Shown: one piece after another, positions 1 through 5,836 of the stretch
Position numbering within the stretch: the stretch's first letter is position 1
Layout of the letters: each line of letters starts with the position of its first letter
Assembly: GCA_022449705.1 (NCBI GenBank)
Contig: JAKURS010000024.1
Span: 1-13,139 of the forward strand
Direction of reading: 5' to 3'
DNA from: Candidatus Poseidoniia archaeon
GTDB lineage: Archaea; Thermoplasmatota; Poseidoniia; MGIII; CG-Epi1
DNA length: 13,139 bases
Position numbers and translations under genes: made by a program
Notes under the pieces: generated by a model
What the model saw: only the letters and a program-made list of their open reading frames with translations
What the model was told of the DNA's origin: nothing
Database searches by the model: none

Positions 1-1
1 C

Positions 2-154
2 GAGATGACGCTGCGCTATTTAGCCGCCGACGAACAGGCGGTGCACCGCATTTCGCGCAGGGTGCTGAAGCTGCTGGGCGAGCGGGTGCAGGACTACGTC
101 ACCGCGCCGGTCTCGCTCAAGGACGTCTACTACCTGATGCGGGAGGAGAACTAG
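2..154 (+). CDS. C-terminal end of an unidentified protein (partial)
   Basis: An open frame enters from the left edge and ends with TAG at 152-154, giving the last 50 residues of a protein. The fragment is charged and mostly helical in character (LRYLAADEQAVHRISRRVLK, then a tail ending DVYYLMREEN). I do not recognise the family, and the fragment is too short to assign a function. Its stop codon shares one base with the GTG start of the next gene, and the next gene's ribosome binding site lies inside it, so the two are almost certainly co-transcribed and may work together. I believe it is a real gene because of this tight overlap and because the frame is open right to the edge; the identity is unknown. 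Confidence 0.65.
   Translation, partial: EMTLRYLAADEQAVHRISRRVLKLLGERVQDYVTAPVSLKDVYYLMREEN
142..146 (+). promoter_or_regulatory. Shine-Dalgarno site for the propeller/coiled-coil gene
   Basis: GGAGG (within GGGAGGAGAA) lies seven bases before the GTG at 154. It decides the start of the 786-residue protein and shows that this gene is translated as a downstream cistron of the gene entering from the left edge. Confidence 0.7.
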
Positions 155-2514
155 TGTTCGGCGGCTTCCGCCCTTTCGCGAAGCAGAAGGCGGGCGCGCC
201 CGTCGTCGACGTCACGTGCGACTGGACCGGCCGGCGGGTAGCGGCAGCGACGGTGGGGGCGCTGCACACCTTCCGGGAGCGGAAGCTGCTCGCGACCATC
301 GACCACGAGGGGAACCGCATGGTGCGCGTCTCGGAGGACGGCAGCCGGGTGGTGCTGGTGGCGTTTGACGGGCTTCACTGCTATGACCTGTGGGGCAACC
401 CCAAGTGGACCTACGCCACCGGGCAGGACATCCACGACGTCGCGCTGCAGCCGGACGGCACCGGGACGCTGGTCGCCGAGGGCGAGCGGCTGCTTCTGCT
501 CGACAGTCAGGGCGAGGTGCGCTGGAGCGCCGCCATGGACGGCTTCGTTGGCGGTGTCGCGCTGGCGGGCGACCGCTGCCTGGCGGGGCTGGAGCGCTCG
601 GTGCGCTGCCTGGACCGCGACGGGAAGCAGCTGTGGGAGCTGCGCACCGGGCAGCTGGTGCGTGGCATCGTCGCCGATGAGCGCTACGTGGTCTGCTCCT
701 CCGGCAAACGCATCTACTGCCTCACCGCCGACGGCAACCTGCTGTGGCGCGAGGAGGTGGGGCCGCTGCGCCACTTGCGGCTGGTGCGCGACGGAGGCGC
801 GCTACTGGTCGCGACCGATAGTGGGACCTGGTGCTTCGAGACCAACGGCCAGCAGCTGTGGGAAGTCGCCGAGGAGCAGTTTGTCGAGGCTGCCGCGGCG
901 GTGCCGACAGGCGAGCTGATGGTAATCGTCACCGGTGGTGAAGTGTTCGGCAGGTGGGAGCTGAAGCTGCTTGACCGGGAAGGGCTGGTGCTCGAGAGCT
1001 ACTCCAGCCGGGAGGAAATCGGCTGCCTGGCGTTGCCGGAGCATGGCGGCGAGGTGGTGGTGGGCATCGGCAGCCGCGTCTGCTGGTTCCGCAACAGCGA
1101 ATTCCTGAAGCGCACCCTCACCGACCAGCTGGCGCAGGTGCGCAAGCTGAGCCAGAAGGTAGCGGCGTATGGCCCCGCACCTCCCGGCGTGGAGGACAGC
1201 CTGGAACAGGTGGAGGCCAGGGTGCGCGGTAGCTTCGAGGCGATGCAGGAAGCGTACGGCGAGCTCAAGGCGTGCCGGCAAGCGCTCGCCGCCAGCCAGC
1301 AGCAGCACGTTGAGTACCTGGACCAGCTCCCGCGACTGATGAAGGAGCTGGGACTGCCCGAGAGCCAGCCGCAGGAGCTGGCGGTGCAGCTCTACCCGCT
1401 CTACGCACTCTATCGGCGACTGGGAACCATACCGCGACAGCAGGAGCGCCGTATCAGTGAGCAGCTGGCACGACTGAAGAAGGTGGCCAAGACCTTCGGC
1501 GAGCAGGAGGGGGGCGAGGCGCTTCAGCGCAAGCTGGCCTACACCAGTGAGGCGCTGCAGCTACTGCCGCGCGAGCGGCGCAAGGTGCGCGGACTGATGA
1601 AGGAGCAGCGTGCGGCGCAGAAGCAGGTGGAGAAGCGACTGCGACAGGCGGTGATGGACTGGATGACCTCCGGCTCGGTCGGGGCGCTGGAGGAGTTCAT
1701 AGCGCAGGTCGAGCAGCAGCAGGCGCAGCGCGCGGAAGGCGAGGCGGAGATTCGCGAGCGGGTACGCAACGCGATGGCGTTCGCCGAGATGTCACGCCGC
1801 TTCGACCACCTGGAGTTATCGCGGCACGCTTTCGCGGCCGACGGGGACGGCGTCACGCTGGCGCTGCAACTCCACAACCACAGCGATGTCCAGCTCGACG
1901 GGGTTGCCCTGCAGCTGAAGCTGGAAGGTAGCGGCCTCGAGCTGGAGCAGCACGGGAGCACACCGCTGGCGCCGGGGCGGCTTGCGTCGGGCGAGCGGTT
2001 CAGCCTCGGCTTCCGCTTCCGGCCGGTAGGCCGGGACCCGACGCAGGCGGTACTGGCGGCGCGCTACAGGGACCAGGACGGCCAGGCGTGCACCGCCGAC
2101 CTGGGCACGTTCGAGGCGTCGCTGCTGGGCTGCTATCTGGTGCCACACCCGCTCTCGGAGCAGGAGCACACTGACCTGCGTGCCGAGCATCGCGAGCAGA
2201 GCGCACACAGTGAACTGGCGATCGACCGGGTCGCCCTCGACAAAGCGGAGGCGGTGCTCGACGCGACGCCGGGGCTGGCGCCCTGCCACCGCCGCAGCGA
2301 GAACGGCGGCAGTATCAGCTACCTGGCAGGCCGCTCCAACCTGGCCGACACTGTCTACCTGGCGATGGTAGTGCTCAAGCCGCATGGCGATGCGGGGATT
2401 GAGCTGGAGCTGCTCTGCCGTGCTTCGCAGGGAGACGCGGCGCAGGAGCTGCTGGAAGAGCTGCAGGCAACCCTGCGCAACCAGCTGCTCGAGGCGGGCG
2501 GGCGGCTCGCCTAG
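154..2514 (+). CDS. Beta-propeller / coiled-coil / ear-like multidomain protein, function unknown
   Basis: This 786-residue protein has no signal peptide and no membrane segment, so it is probably cytoplasmic. Residues about 15-315 form a PQQ/WD-like beta-propeller. The repeat signature D-x-x-G-x-x-x-W recurs (LLDSQGEVRW, CLDRDGKQLW, CLTADGNLLW, CFETNGQQLW), and a weaker copy is LLDREGLVL near 272. Residues about 320-545 are rich in Q, E, R, K, L and A with heptad-like spacing, which indicates a long coiled coil. Residues about 550-655 look like an Ig-type beta-sandwich (alternating hydrophobics in VTLALQLHNHSDVQLDGVAL). Residues about 660-786 look like a small alpha/beta domain that ends in an amphipathic helix. 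A beta-sandwich followed by an alpha/beta platform is the architecture of adaptin and gamma-COP ear domains; that resemblance is inferred from pattern only. The GTG start is supported by a Shine-Dalgarno site and a one-base overlap with the upstream gene. The 3' end overlaps convergent tfs by four bases. A scaffold or signalling role is plausible but unproven. Confidence 0.85.
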   Translation: MFGGFRPFAKQKAGAPVVDVTCDWTGRRVAAATVGALHTFRERKLLATIDHEGNRMVRVSEDGSRVVLVAFDGLHCYDLWGNPKWTYATGQDIHDVALQPDGTGTLVAEGERLLLLDSQGEVRWSAAMDGFVGGVALAGDRCLAGLERSVRCLDRDGKQLWELRTGQLVRGIVADERYVVCSSGKRIYCLTADGNLLWREEVGPLRHLRLVRDGGALLVATDSGTWCFETNGQQLWEVAEEQFVEAAAAVPTGELMVIVTGGEVFGRWELKLLDREGLVLESYSSREEIGCLALPEHGGEVVVGIGSRVCWFRNSEFLKRTLTDQLAQVRKLSQKVAAYGPAPPGVEDSLEQVEARVRGSFEAMQEAYGELKACRQALAASQQQHVEYLDQLPRLMKELGLPESQPQELAVQLYPLYALYRRLGTIPRQQERRISEQLARLKKVAKTFGEQEGGEALQRKLAYTSEALQLLPRERRKVRGLMKEQRAAQKQVEKRLRQAVMDWMTSGSVGALEEFIAQVEQQQAQRAEGEAEIRERVRNAMAFAEMSRRFDHLELSRHAFAADGDGVTLALQLHNHSDVQLDGVALQLKLEGSGLELEQHGSTPLAPGRLASGERFSLGFRFRPVGRDPTQAVLAARYRDQDGQACTADLGTFEASLLGCYLVPHPLSEQEHTDLRAEHREQSAHSELAIDRVALDKAEAVLDATPGLAPCHRRSENGGSISYLAGRSNLADTVYLAMVVLKPHGDAGIELELLCRASQGDAAQELLEELQATLRNQLLEAGGRLA

Positions 2515-2807
2515 TACTCGCGCCATTTATGGCGGCAACTGGTGCACTGGTAGATGCGGGTCGCCGGCTCATCGGCAGCCCTGGTCTGCCGGATGACCCA
2601 GGTCGCCTGATTGTGGCCGCACTTCTCGCAGATGATGGTGGCGGTGGGGAGCGTCCCCTCGATTGAGTCGACTACCACCTGCTCGCGCGTCTCCTGTGTG
2701 TGCTCGACCACCTGCGCCTCTCCTTTCGGCTGCGAGTGGCCGCAGCGCGAGCAGGCCAGCTGGTCGCCCTGCGGGTAGAGCAGCCCCTTGCATTTCGGGC
2801 AGATCAT
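2511..2807 (-). CDS. tfs: Transcription factor S (TFIIS/RpoM-like RNA polymerase cleavage factor)
   Basis: This 98-residue protein has the full archaeal TFS layout. The N-terminal zinc ribbon has CPKC at 3-6 and CSRC at 19-22. A linker follows, and then a C-terminal zinc ribbon with CEKC at 60-63 and CTSC at 88-91. The acidic pair Asp79-Glu80 lies in the loop (RAADEPATR) that, in TFS and TFIIS, enters the RNA polymerase secondary channel and helps the active site cleave backtracked RNA. The pair is intact, so I expect an active rescue factor rather than an inhibitory paralogue such as Sulfolobus TFS4. The ATG overlaps the stop of the membrane-protein gene in an ATGA arrangement (2804-2807), with GGTGGA just upstream, so translation is probably coupled. 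The gene converges on the propeller gene, with a four-base overlap of the two coding ends and no room for a separate terminator. Confidence 0.95.
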   Translation of the reverse strand: MICPKCKGLLYPQGDQLACSRCGHSQPKGEAQVVEHTQETREQVVVDSIEGTLPTATIICEKCGHNQATWVIRQTRAADEPATRIYQCTSCRHKWREY

Positions 2808-3430
2808 GCTTCCACCGCCTGCATCATGCGTTCCGCCTCATCGATACGGATGGCCTCGGTGCCGAAGGCGACGCAGATTACCAGCCCCTGCTCAACCTCC
2901 CAGTAGGCGGCGCGTACCTGCAAGCTGCCTCCCTTGTGCCAGCTGAAGAAGCCGCCCGTGCCTGTGACGGTCGCATCCCACTCCAGCAGCTCCGCCTGGT
3001 GACCCTGTGCAATCGAGAGCGTGCCGCCCCGCCGGCCACTACTCAGATCCAGTCGCTGGAGTTCCGCTTCAGTTTCGACCCGGTTGACAATTAGCTGTTC
3101 CAGGTCGAGTGGCAGGTTGGCCGGCGAAACCATCGCGCTGAGGGCAATCACGTAGAGCAGTCCGGTCTGTCCATCGACTGACTCGTACTGCTGTGTGTGG
3201 AGCTTCAGCAGGCCGTTGTACTCCTGCGATTCCGAGCTGCCTGCGTCGTTCCAGAAGTGCAGGTTGATCTCCGCCGAGTTTTCGCTCACCTGCGCCGCGA
3301 AGGGGGTGACGAACTGTGGCCCCACCAGTAGCAGCGCCAGCGCGAGCACCAGCAGCAGCCCCAGCAACCGCGGCAGGGTGACGCGACGCGGCTTCTTCCA
3401 GCCGCCGACGCGCAGGTCACTCTCGTCCAT
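2804..3430 (-). CDS. Single-pass membrane-anchored protein, unknown function
   Basis: This 208-residue protein has a short basic N-terminus (GGWKKPRR) followed by one strongly hydrophobic helix at about residues 19-38 (LLGLLLVLALALLLVG). It is therefore probably a signal-anchored protein with its remaining ~165 residues outside the cell. The outer domain is soluble, has no cysteine clusters or catalytic motif that I can name, and has only two possible weak amphipathic stretches. I do not recognise a family. I chose the ATG at 3430 rather than an in-frame GTG at 3451. A TATA-like box centred about 28 bases upstream of the ATG fits a leaderless transcript starting there, and the GTG would add only seven residues. 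The stop overlaps the tfs start by four bases, and the ferredoxin gene lies just upstream on the same strand. Coupling to tfs is conserved-operon-like, but it does not by itself indicate function. Confidence 0.85.
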   Translation of the reverse strand: MDESDLRVGGWKKPRRVTLPRLLGLLLVLALALLLVGPQFVTPFAAQVSENSAEINLHFWNDAGSSESQEYNGLLKLHTQQYESVDGQTGLLYVIALSAMVSPANLPLDLEQLIVNRVETEAELQRLDLSSGRRGGTLSIAQGHQAELLEWDATVTGTGGFFSWHKGGSLQVRAAYWEVEQGLVICVAFGTEAIRIDEAERMMQAVEA

Positions 3431-3454
3431 GTTGCGCCCCCCCGCTGCCACCGC

Positions 3455-3460
3455 TATTAA
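3455..3460 (-). promoter_or_regulatory. TATA-like box for the membrane protein / tfs pair
   Basis: TTAATA on the minus strand is centred about 28 bases before the ATG at 3430. That is the spacing expected for an archaeal leaderless transcript. It lies immediately beyond the 3' end of the ferredoxin gene, so the pair may be transcribed independently of ferredoxin. Confidence 0.5.
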
Positions 3461-3461
3461 C

Positions 3462-3806
3462 CTAATCCTCGCTTATCAGGACTGCCTCGACCGGGCAGAC
3501 CGATTCGCAGGCGCGGCAGATGATGCACTCCTCCTCGCGAATCATGATGGGCTTCTTCTCCGAGGCGGGGTGCCCCGGCGTGTCAATCCACTCGAACACC
3601 TCGACCGGGCAGGCGTCGATGCACGCCCCATCGGCAATGCAGAGGTCAAAGTCGACACCGACAATGGTGCCCCAGATGCCAAGCTTGTCCGATCCGATGC
3701 CCTTGTAGGGCTGGTCAGCGCTGGTCCAGATTTCGATGGGCTGGTTCTCGCCGTCGAAGGTCGCCGACTGCTCGTAGGTCGAGAGGTAGTTTTCGTCGAT
3801 GGCCAT
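3462..3806 (-). CDS. 7Fe ferredoxin of the archaeal zinc-ferredoxin family, zinc ligands missing
   Basis: This 114-residue electron carrier is probably the acceptor for 2-oxoacid:ferredoxin oxidoreductases. The core is very close to the Sulfolobus and Thermoplasma zinc ferredoxins: GTIVGVDFDLC, CIADGAC, then DTPGHPASEKK. Cluster I would use Cys56, Cys62 and Cys104, with Asp59 in place of the usual second cysteine, which predicts a [3Fe-4S] cluster. Cluster II would use Cys94, Cys97, Cys100 and Cys66 for [4Fe-4S]. The family's N-terminal extension is present (residues 1-45). However, it contains no histidine at all, the histidine of the family's GIHGT motif is Trp45, and the usual Asp ligand after SEKK is replaced (SEKKPI). 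The zinc site therefore appears to be lost. The ATG start is preceded by an A/T-rich box at 3837-3844. The gene is single, with the membrane protein/tfs pair downstream. Confidence 0.95.
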   Translation of the reverse strand: MAIDENYLSTYEQSATFDGENQPIEIWTSADQPYKGIGSDKLGIWGTIVGVDFDLCIADGACIDACPVEVFEWIDTPGHPASEKKPIMIREEECIICRACESVCPVEAVLISED

Positions 3807-3836
3807 GCGCTTACCACGGGTAGATTTCAGGGGCGG

Positions 3837-3844
3837 TTAATAAT
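3837..3844 (-). promoter_or_regulatory. TATA-like box for the ferredoxin gene
   Basis: ATTATTAA on the minus strand is centred about 34 bases before the ferredoxin ATG, implying a leader of only several bases. It is the most A/T-rich stretch in the spacer that separates ferredoxin from the divergent ef1B gene. Confidence 0.5.
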
Positions 3845-3867
3845 GCTATTCAGGACCGCGAAACTGC

Positions 3868-3872
3868 TATAT
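3868..3872 (+). promoter_or_regulatory. TATA box for ef1B
   Basis: TATAT is centred 26-27 bases before the ATG at 3897, with no Shine-Dalgarno sequence in between. This is the spacing of a leaderless archaeal promoter. It also argues that the true start is 3897 and not any of the in-frame upstream codons. Confidence 0.6.
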
Positions 3873-3896
3873 CGCCCGCCCTGCGGTGGCGCAGCG

Positions 3897-4163
3897 ATGG
3901 GCGAGGTCGCTCTGAGATACCGGCTGATGCCGGAGTCCCCGGCAATAGACACCGCGGCGGTCGCCGCCGCGCTGCCGGCGACGCTGCCGGCCGACGCACA
4001 ACTGGGCGCGCACGAGGCGAAACCATTCGCCTTCGGACTGGTCGCACTGGAGGTGCTGGTCATTGGTCCCGACCGCGCCGGGCTGGTGGATGAGGTCGAG
4101 GACGGCCTGGCGTCGCTAGCGGGTATCCAGTCGTTCGAGCTGCTCGAGCAGTCGCTGCTCTGA
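3897..4163 (+). CDS. ef1B: Elongation factor 1-beta (aEF-1beta)
   Basis: This 88-residue protein is the archaeal nucleotide exchange factor for EF-1alpha; it promotes GDP release so that EF-1alpha can carry the next aminoacyl-tRNA. The family start MGxVxLxYxxMPESP is clear (GEVALRYRLMPESP). The central motif KPFAFGLVALEVLVIGPD follows, and the protein ends with the family's IQSFELLEQSLL-type terminal strand. The length equals the usual 88-90 residues. The reading frame stays open far upstream, antisense to ferredoxin, but homology and a TATA box 26-27 bases before the ATG fix the start. The ATG also falls where the typical family N-terminus begins. It is divergent from ferredoxin and followed by the acyltransferase gene, which has its own promoter-like element. 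Confidence 0.95.
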   Translation: MGEVALRYRLMPESPAIDTAAVAAALPATLPADAQLGAHEAKPFAFGLVALEVLVIGPDRAGLVDEVEDGLASLAGIQSFELLEQSLL

Positions 4164-4198
4164 TTCGGCTGTTGCCGAAACCGGCTGCGCTGCACCGC

Positions 4199-4208
4199 TA
4201 ATCATTAA
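4199..4208 (+). promoter_or_regulatory. TATA-like box for the acyltransferase gene
   Basis: TAATCATTAA, whose second half is centred about 28 bases before the GTG at 4234, sits in the 70-base gap after ef1B. It suggests an independent leaderless promoter and supports the GTG start. Confidence 0.5.
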
Positions 4209-4233
4209 GAACCCTGCCAGCCCTCAGTGGCGC

Positions 4234-4983
4234 GTGGAAGAGTCGCGCGACTACCGACGCACGCGGCAGACCCTCGGCCGGGCGCTGCGCTTCTGCTTCC
4301 GGCCGCGCTACCGCGGACAGGATCACGTGCCGGTCGACGGTCCCGTAATCATTGCCGCCAACCACCTCTCGCACATCGACCCGGCGTTCATTATGACCGC
4401 CACCCCGCGCCCGGTCACCTACCTCTCCAAGCAGGAGCATTTTGACGGCCGGCTCCGCCGGGCACTCTTCAGCCGCATGGGCGTGATTCCCGTCAATCGC
4501 GACGCGGGTGGCAGCGACGCTCTGGCGGAGGTCGAGGCCATCCTGCGCGGCGGCGGCGTGGTCGGCATCTTCCCCGAGGGGACCCGGTCACGCGACGGTA
4601 AGATGGGGCGCGGCCGCACCGGCGTCGCCCGGCTGGCGGCCGCCACCGGCGCGGCGGTGGTGCCAGTCGCCATCCGTGAGACCGACCGCGTCATCCCGGT
4701 CGGCAAGCGTGTGCCTCGGCTCTGGCGCCGTTTTTTCTACGAGTTCGGCGAGCCGCTCCACTTCACCGCGAAGGAGGTGACCCGCGAGACACTGCGCGAG
4801 TTCACCGACCGGGTGATGGCCGCCATCGCCGCGCTTTCGGAGGATGCAGGCGACTACTGGTATTCGCGTCGGCTACGCACCCGCATGGCTGAGTGGCAGG
4901 AGCGCAACGGGCTGGTGCGCGCACGGCTGCGTGAGTCGCTTGATGAGCGGGCGCAGGCGCTCCGCGCGCGGCTGGGGCGCTGA
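4234..4983 (+). CDS. PlsC-family 1-acyl-glycerol-3-phosphate acyltransferase-like protein
   Basis: This 249-residue protein belongs to the LPLAT superfamily. These enzymes move a fatty acyl group from acyl-CoA or acyl-ACP onto the free hydroxyl of lysophosphatidic acid or a related acceptor at the membrane surface. The catalytic block NHLSHID gives His44 and Asp49 (HX4D). GVIPVNRD at 83-90 is block II. FPEGTRSRDGKMGRGRTG from 113 is block III, with Glu115, Gly116 and Thr117. VVPVAI at 142-147 is block IV. There is no clear membrane helix. The C-terminal ~45 residues are an Arg/Glu-rich helix not found in minimal PlsC. All catalytic residues are present. Archaea normally build ether lipids on glycerol-1-phosphate, so the natural substrate is uncertain; a non-phospholipid acceptor is possible. 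The start is GTG, supported by the TATA-like box upstream. The 3' end lies two bases from the convergent AIG1-like gene. Confidence 0.92.
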   Translation: MEESRDYRRTRQTLGRALRFCFRPRYRGQDHVPVDGPVIIAANHLSHIDPAFIMTATPRPVTYLSKQEHFDGRLRRALFSRMGVIPVNRDAGGSDALAEVEAILRGGGVVGIFPEGTRSRDGKMGRGRTGVARLAAATGAAVVPVAIRETDRVIPVGKRVPRLWRRFFYEFGEPLHFTAKEVTRETLREFTDRVMAAIAALSEDAGDYWYSRRLRTRMAEWQERNGLVRARLRESLDERAQALRARLGR

Positions 4984-4985
4984 AG

Positions 4986-5651
4986 CTACTCTCCGGCTGG
5001 TTTGGAGCCGACGCGGCGCACCTGGTACCGCACCAGCCTGTAACTGGCGGCAAACCCTAGGTTGCCCATCATCCAGACCCCGGCGTAGAATATGGCGCGT
5101 CCTGAGTTGGTCAGGTCATTCAGGAACTCGTAAGGGAAGCCACAGCTCACTTCACCGCACGGAAAATCATCCCTTTGGGAAACAAACGCCTCCATCCAGA
5201 AGATATATCCGAAGAATATTACCATATAGACGCCGTACGAGTGCTTCCAGTTTTCGAATGGCCTACTGTAGAATACTGCCTCGGCGAACAGGATGATGGA
5301 AGTGCCCAGGTGTACATAGTAATTCTGGAACATGTCAGCGAAGGAATCATACGCCACCACTTCTCCGAGCGCGCCCATTGCCCTGAGGACCCAGTAAAGC
5401 AGCATGACAATTATATTGACTCCCATGGCAGCCGCGATGAATGGTTCGTCCAGTCTCTTCTGCCCGTCAAACTCATGCTTGATTGCACCCAGCGCCACCA
5501 GCAGGTTCAGCGTCAGGTTCCAGTTCGACAGGAATGAGAATCCGCCGGCCCACCTTTCTGCGGCGGGGCCGTCGGGACTTACGATTGCCAGCAGCCAGTA
5601 GTAGCCGACCAGTGCCAGAGCGACTATGCGGAATATTCGCCGTTCGTCCAT
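4986..5651 (-). CDS. Six-helix membrane protein resembling the FAR-17a/AIG1 family
   Basis: This 221-residue integral membrane protein has about six hydrophobic segments, near residues 9-25, 42-58, 72-92, 110-127, 137-155 and 186-207. Two features recall the FAR-17a/AIG1 (androgen-induced gene 1) and Pr6Pr membrane families: an early FLSNWNLTLN helix, like the FLTxxNLLLQ segment of AIG1, and NYYVHLGTSIILFAE, like NHxxHTxxxxxxLAE. In human AIG1 and ADTRP, a Thr in the first motif and a His in the second form the lipid-ester (FAHFA) hydrolase active site. Here His114 is present, but the first motif has Ser42 and Thr47 in uncertain register. The match is by eye and moderate. Base composition is unlike the neighbours: I count 83 G+C in the 180 bases 5161-5340 (46%). 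The ATG start is 28 bases from a weak A/T-rich element. It is convergent with the acyltransferase gene, so a shared lipid role is only suggestive. Confidence 0.8.
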   Translation of the reverse strand: MDERRIFRIVALALVGYYWLLAIVSPDGPAAERWAGGFSFLSNWNLTLNLLVALGAIKHEFDGQKRLDEPFIAAAMGVNIIVMLLYWVLRAMGALGEVVAYDSFADMFQNYYVHLGTSIILFAEAVFYSRPFENWKHSYGVYMVIFFGYIFWMEAFVSQRDDFPCGEVSCGFPYEFLNDLTNSGRAIFYAGVWMMGNLGFAASYRLVRYQVRRVGSKPAGE

Positions 5652-5674
5652 GCTACCGCTCGCACAGGACGGGT

Positions 5675-5683
5675 GGTAATCAA
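5675..5683. promoter_or_regulatory. Possible TATA-like element before the AIG1-like gene
   Basis: GGTAATCAA (TTGATTACC on the minus strand) is the only A/T-rich patch in the spacer. It is centred about 28 bases before the minus-strand ATG at 5651, and about 35 bases before a plus-strand GTG at 5714. It could serve either or both directions. Weak by sequence. Confidence 0.3.
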
Positions 5684-5713
5684 CGCTTGCGGCAGCTCAG
5701 GGCGCCCCCCGGC

Positions 5714-5833
5714 GTGACCTCGCGCTTTGCTCGTGCACGGCCGGCAGCGACCGCCATTGTCGCGAAGCTGGTCGGCCCGCGCCTGCGCATCGAGATTGAA
5801 GTCACGGCACGGCTGCCAGCTGACAAACAATAA
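5714..5833 (+). CDS. Doubtful 39-codon ORF
   Basis: A GTG-started frame runs to TAA at 5831-5833, encoding a basic peptide (TSRFARARPAATAIVAKLVG, then RLRIEIEVTARLPADKQ). The latter half reads like a beta-strand followed by a charged tail, which is unusual for random G+C-rich sequence. I know no family that matches. A TTG at 5687 would give 48 residues. It lies in the 185-base spacer between the divergently facing AIG1-like start and the sugar dehydrogenase stop. The rest of the spacer shows nothing I can name. It could be a small gene, the remnant of one, or noise. Confidence 0.3.
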   Translation: MTSRFARARPAATAIVAKLVGPRLRIEIEVTARLPADKQ

Positions 5834-5836
5834 AGT

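Noticed and set aside
1816..2526. Minus-strand frame of 236 codons opposite the propeller protein
   Set aside because: Its translation is Arg/Gln/Leu-rich low-complexity typical of antisense frames in G+C-rich DNA, and the plus strand encodes a coherent multidomain protein there.
3195..4163. Open plus-strand frame of 322 codons ending at the ef1B stop
   Set aside because: Only the last 88 codons, from the ATG at 3897, match a protein family (aEF-1beta). The upstream part is antisense to the well-supported ferredoxin and membrane-protein genes and lacks family features; a TATA box precedes 3897.
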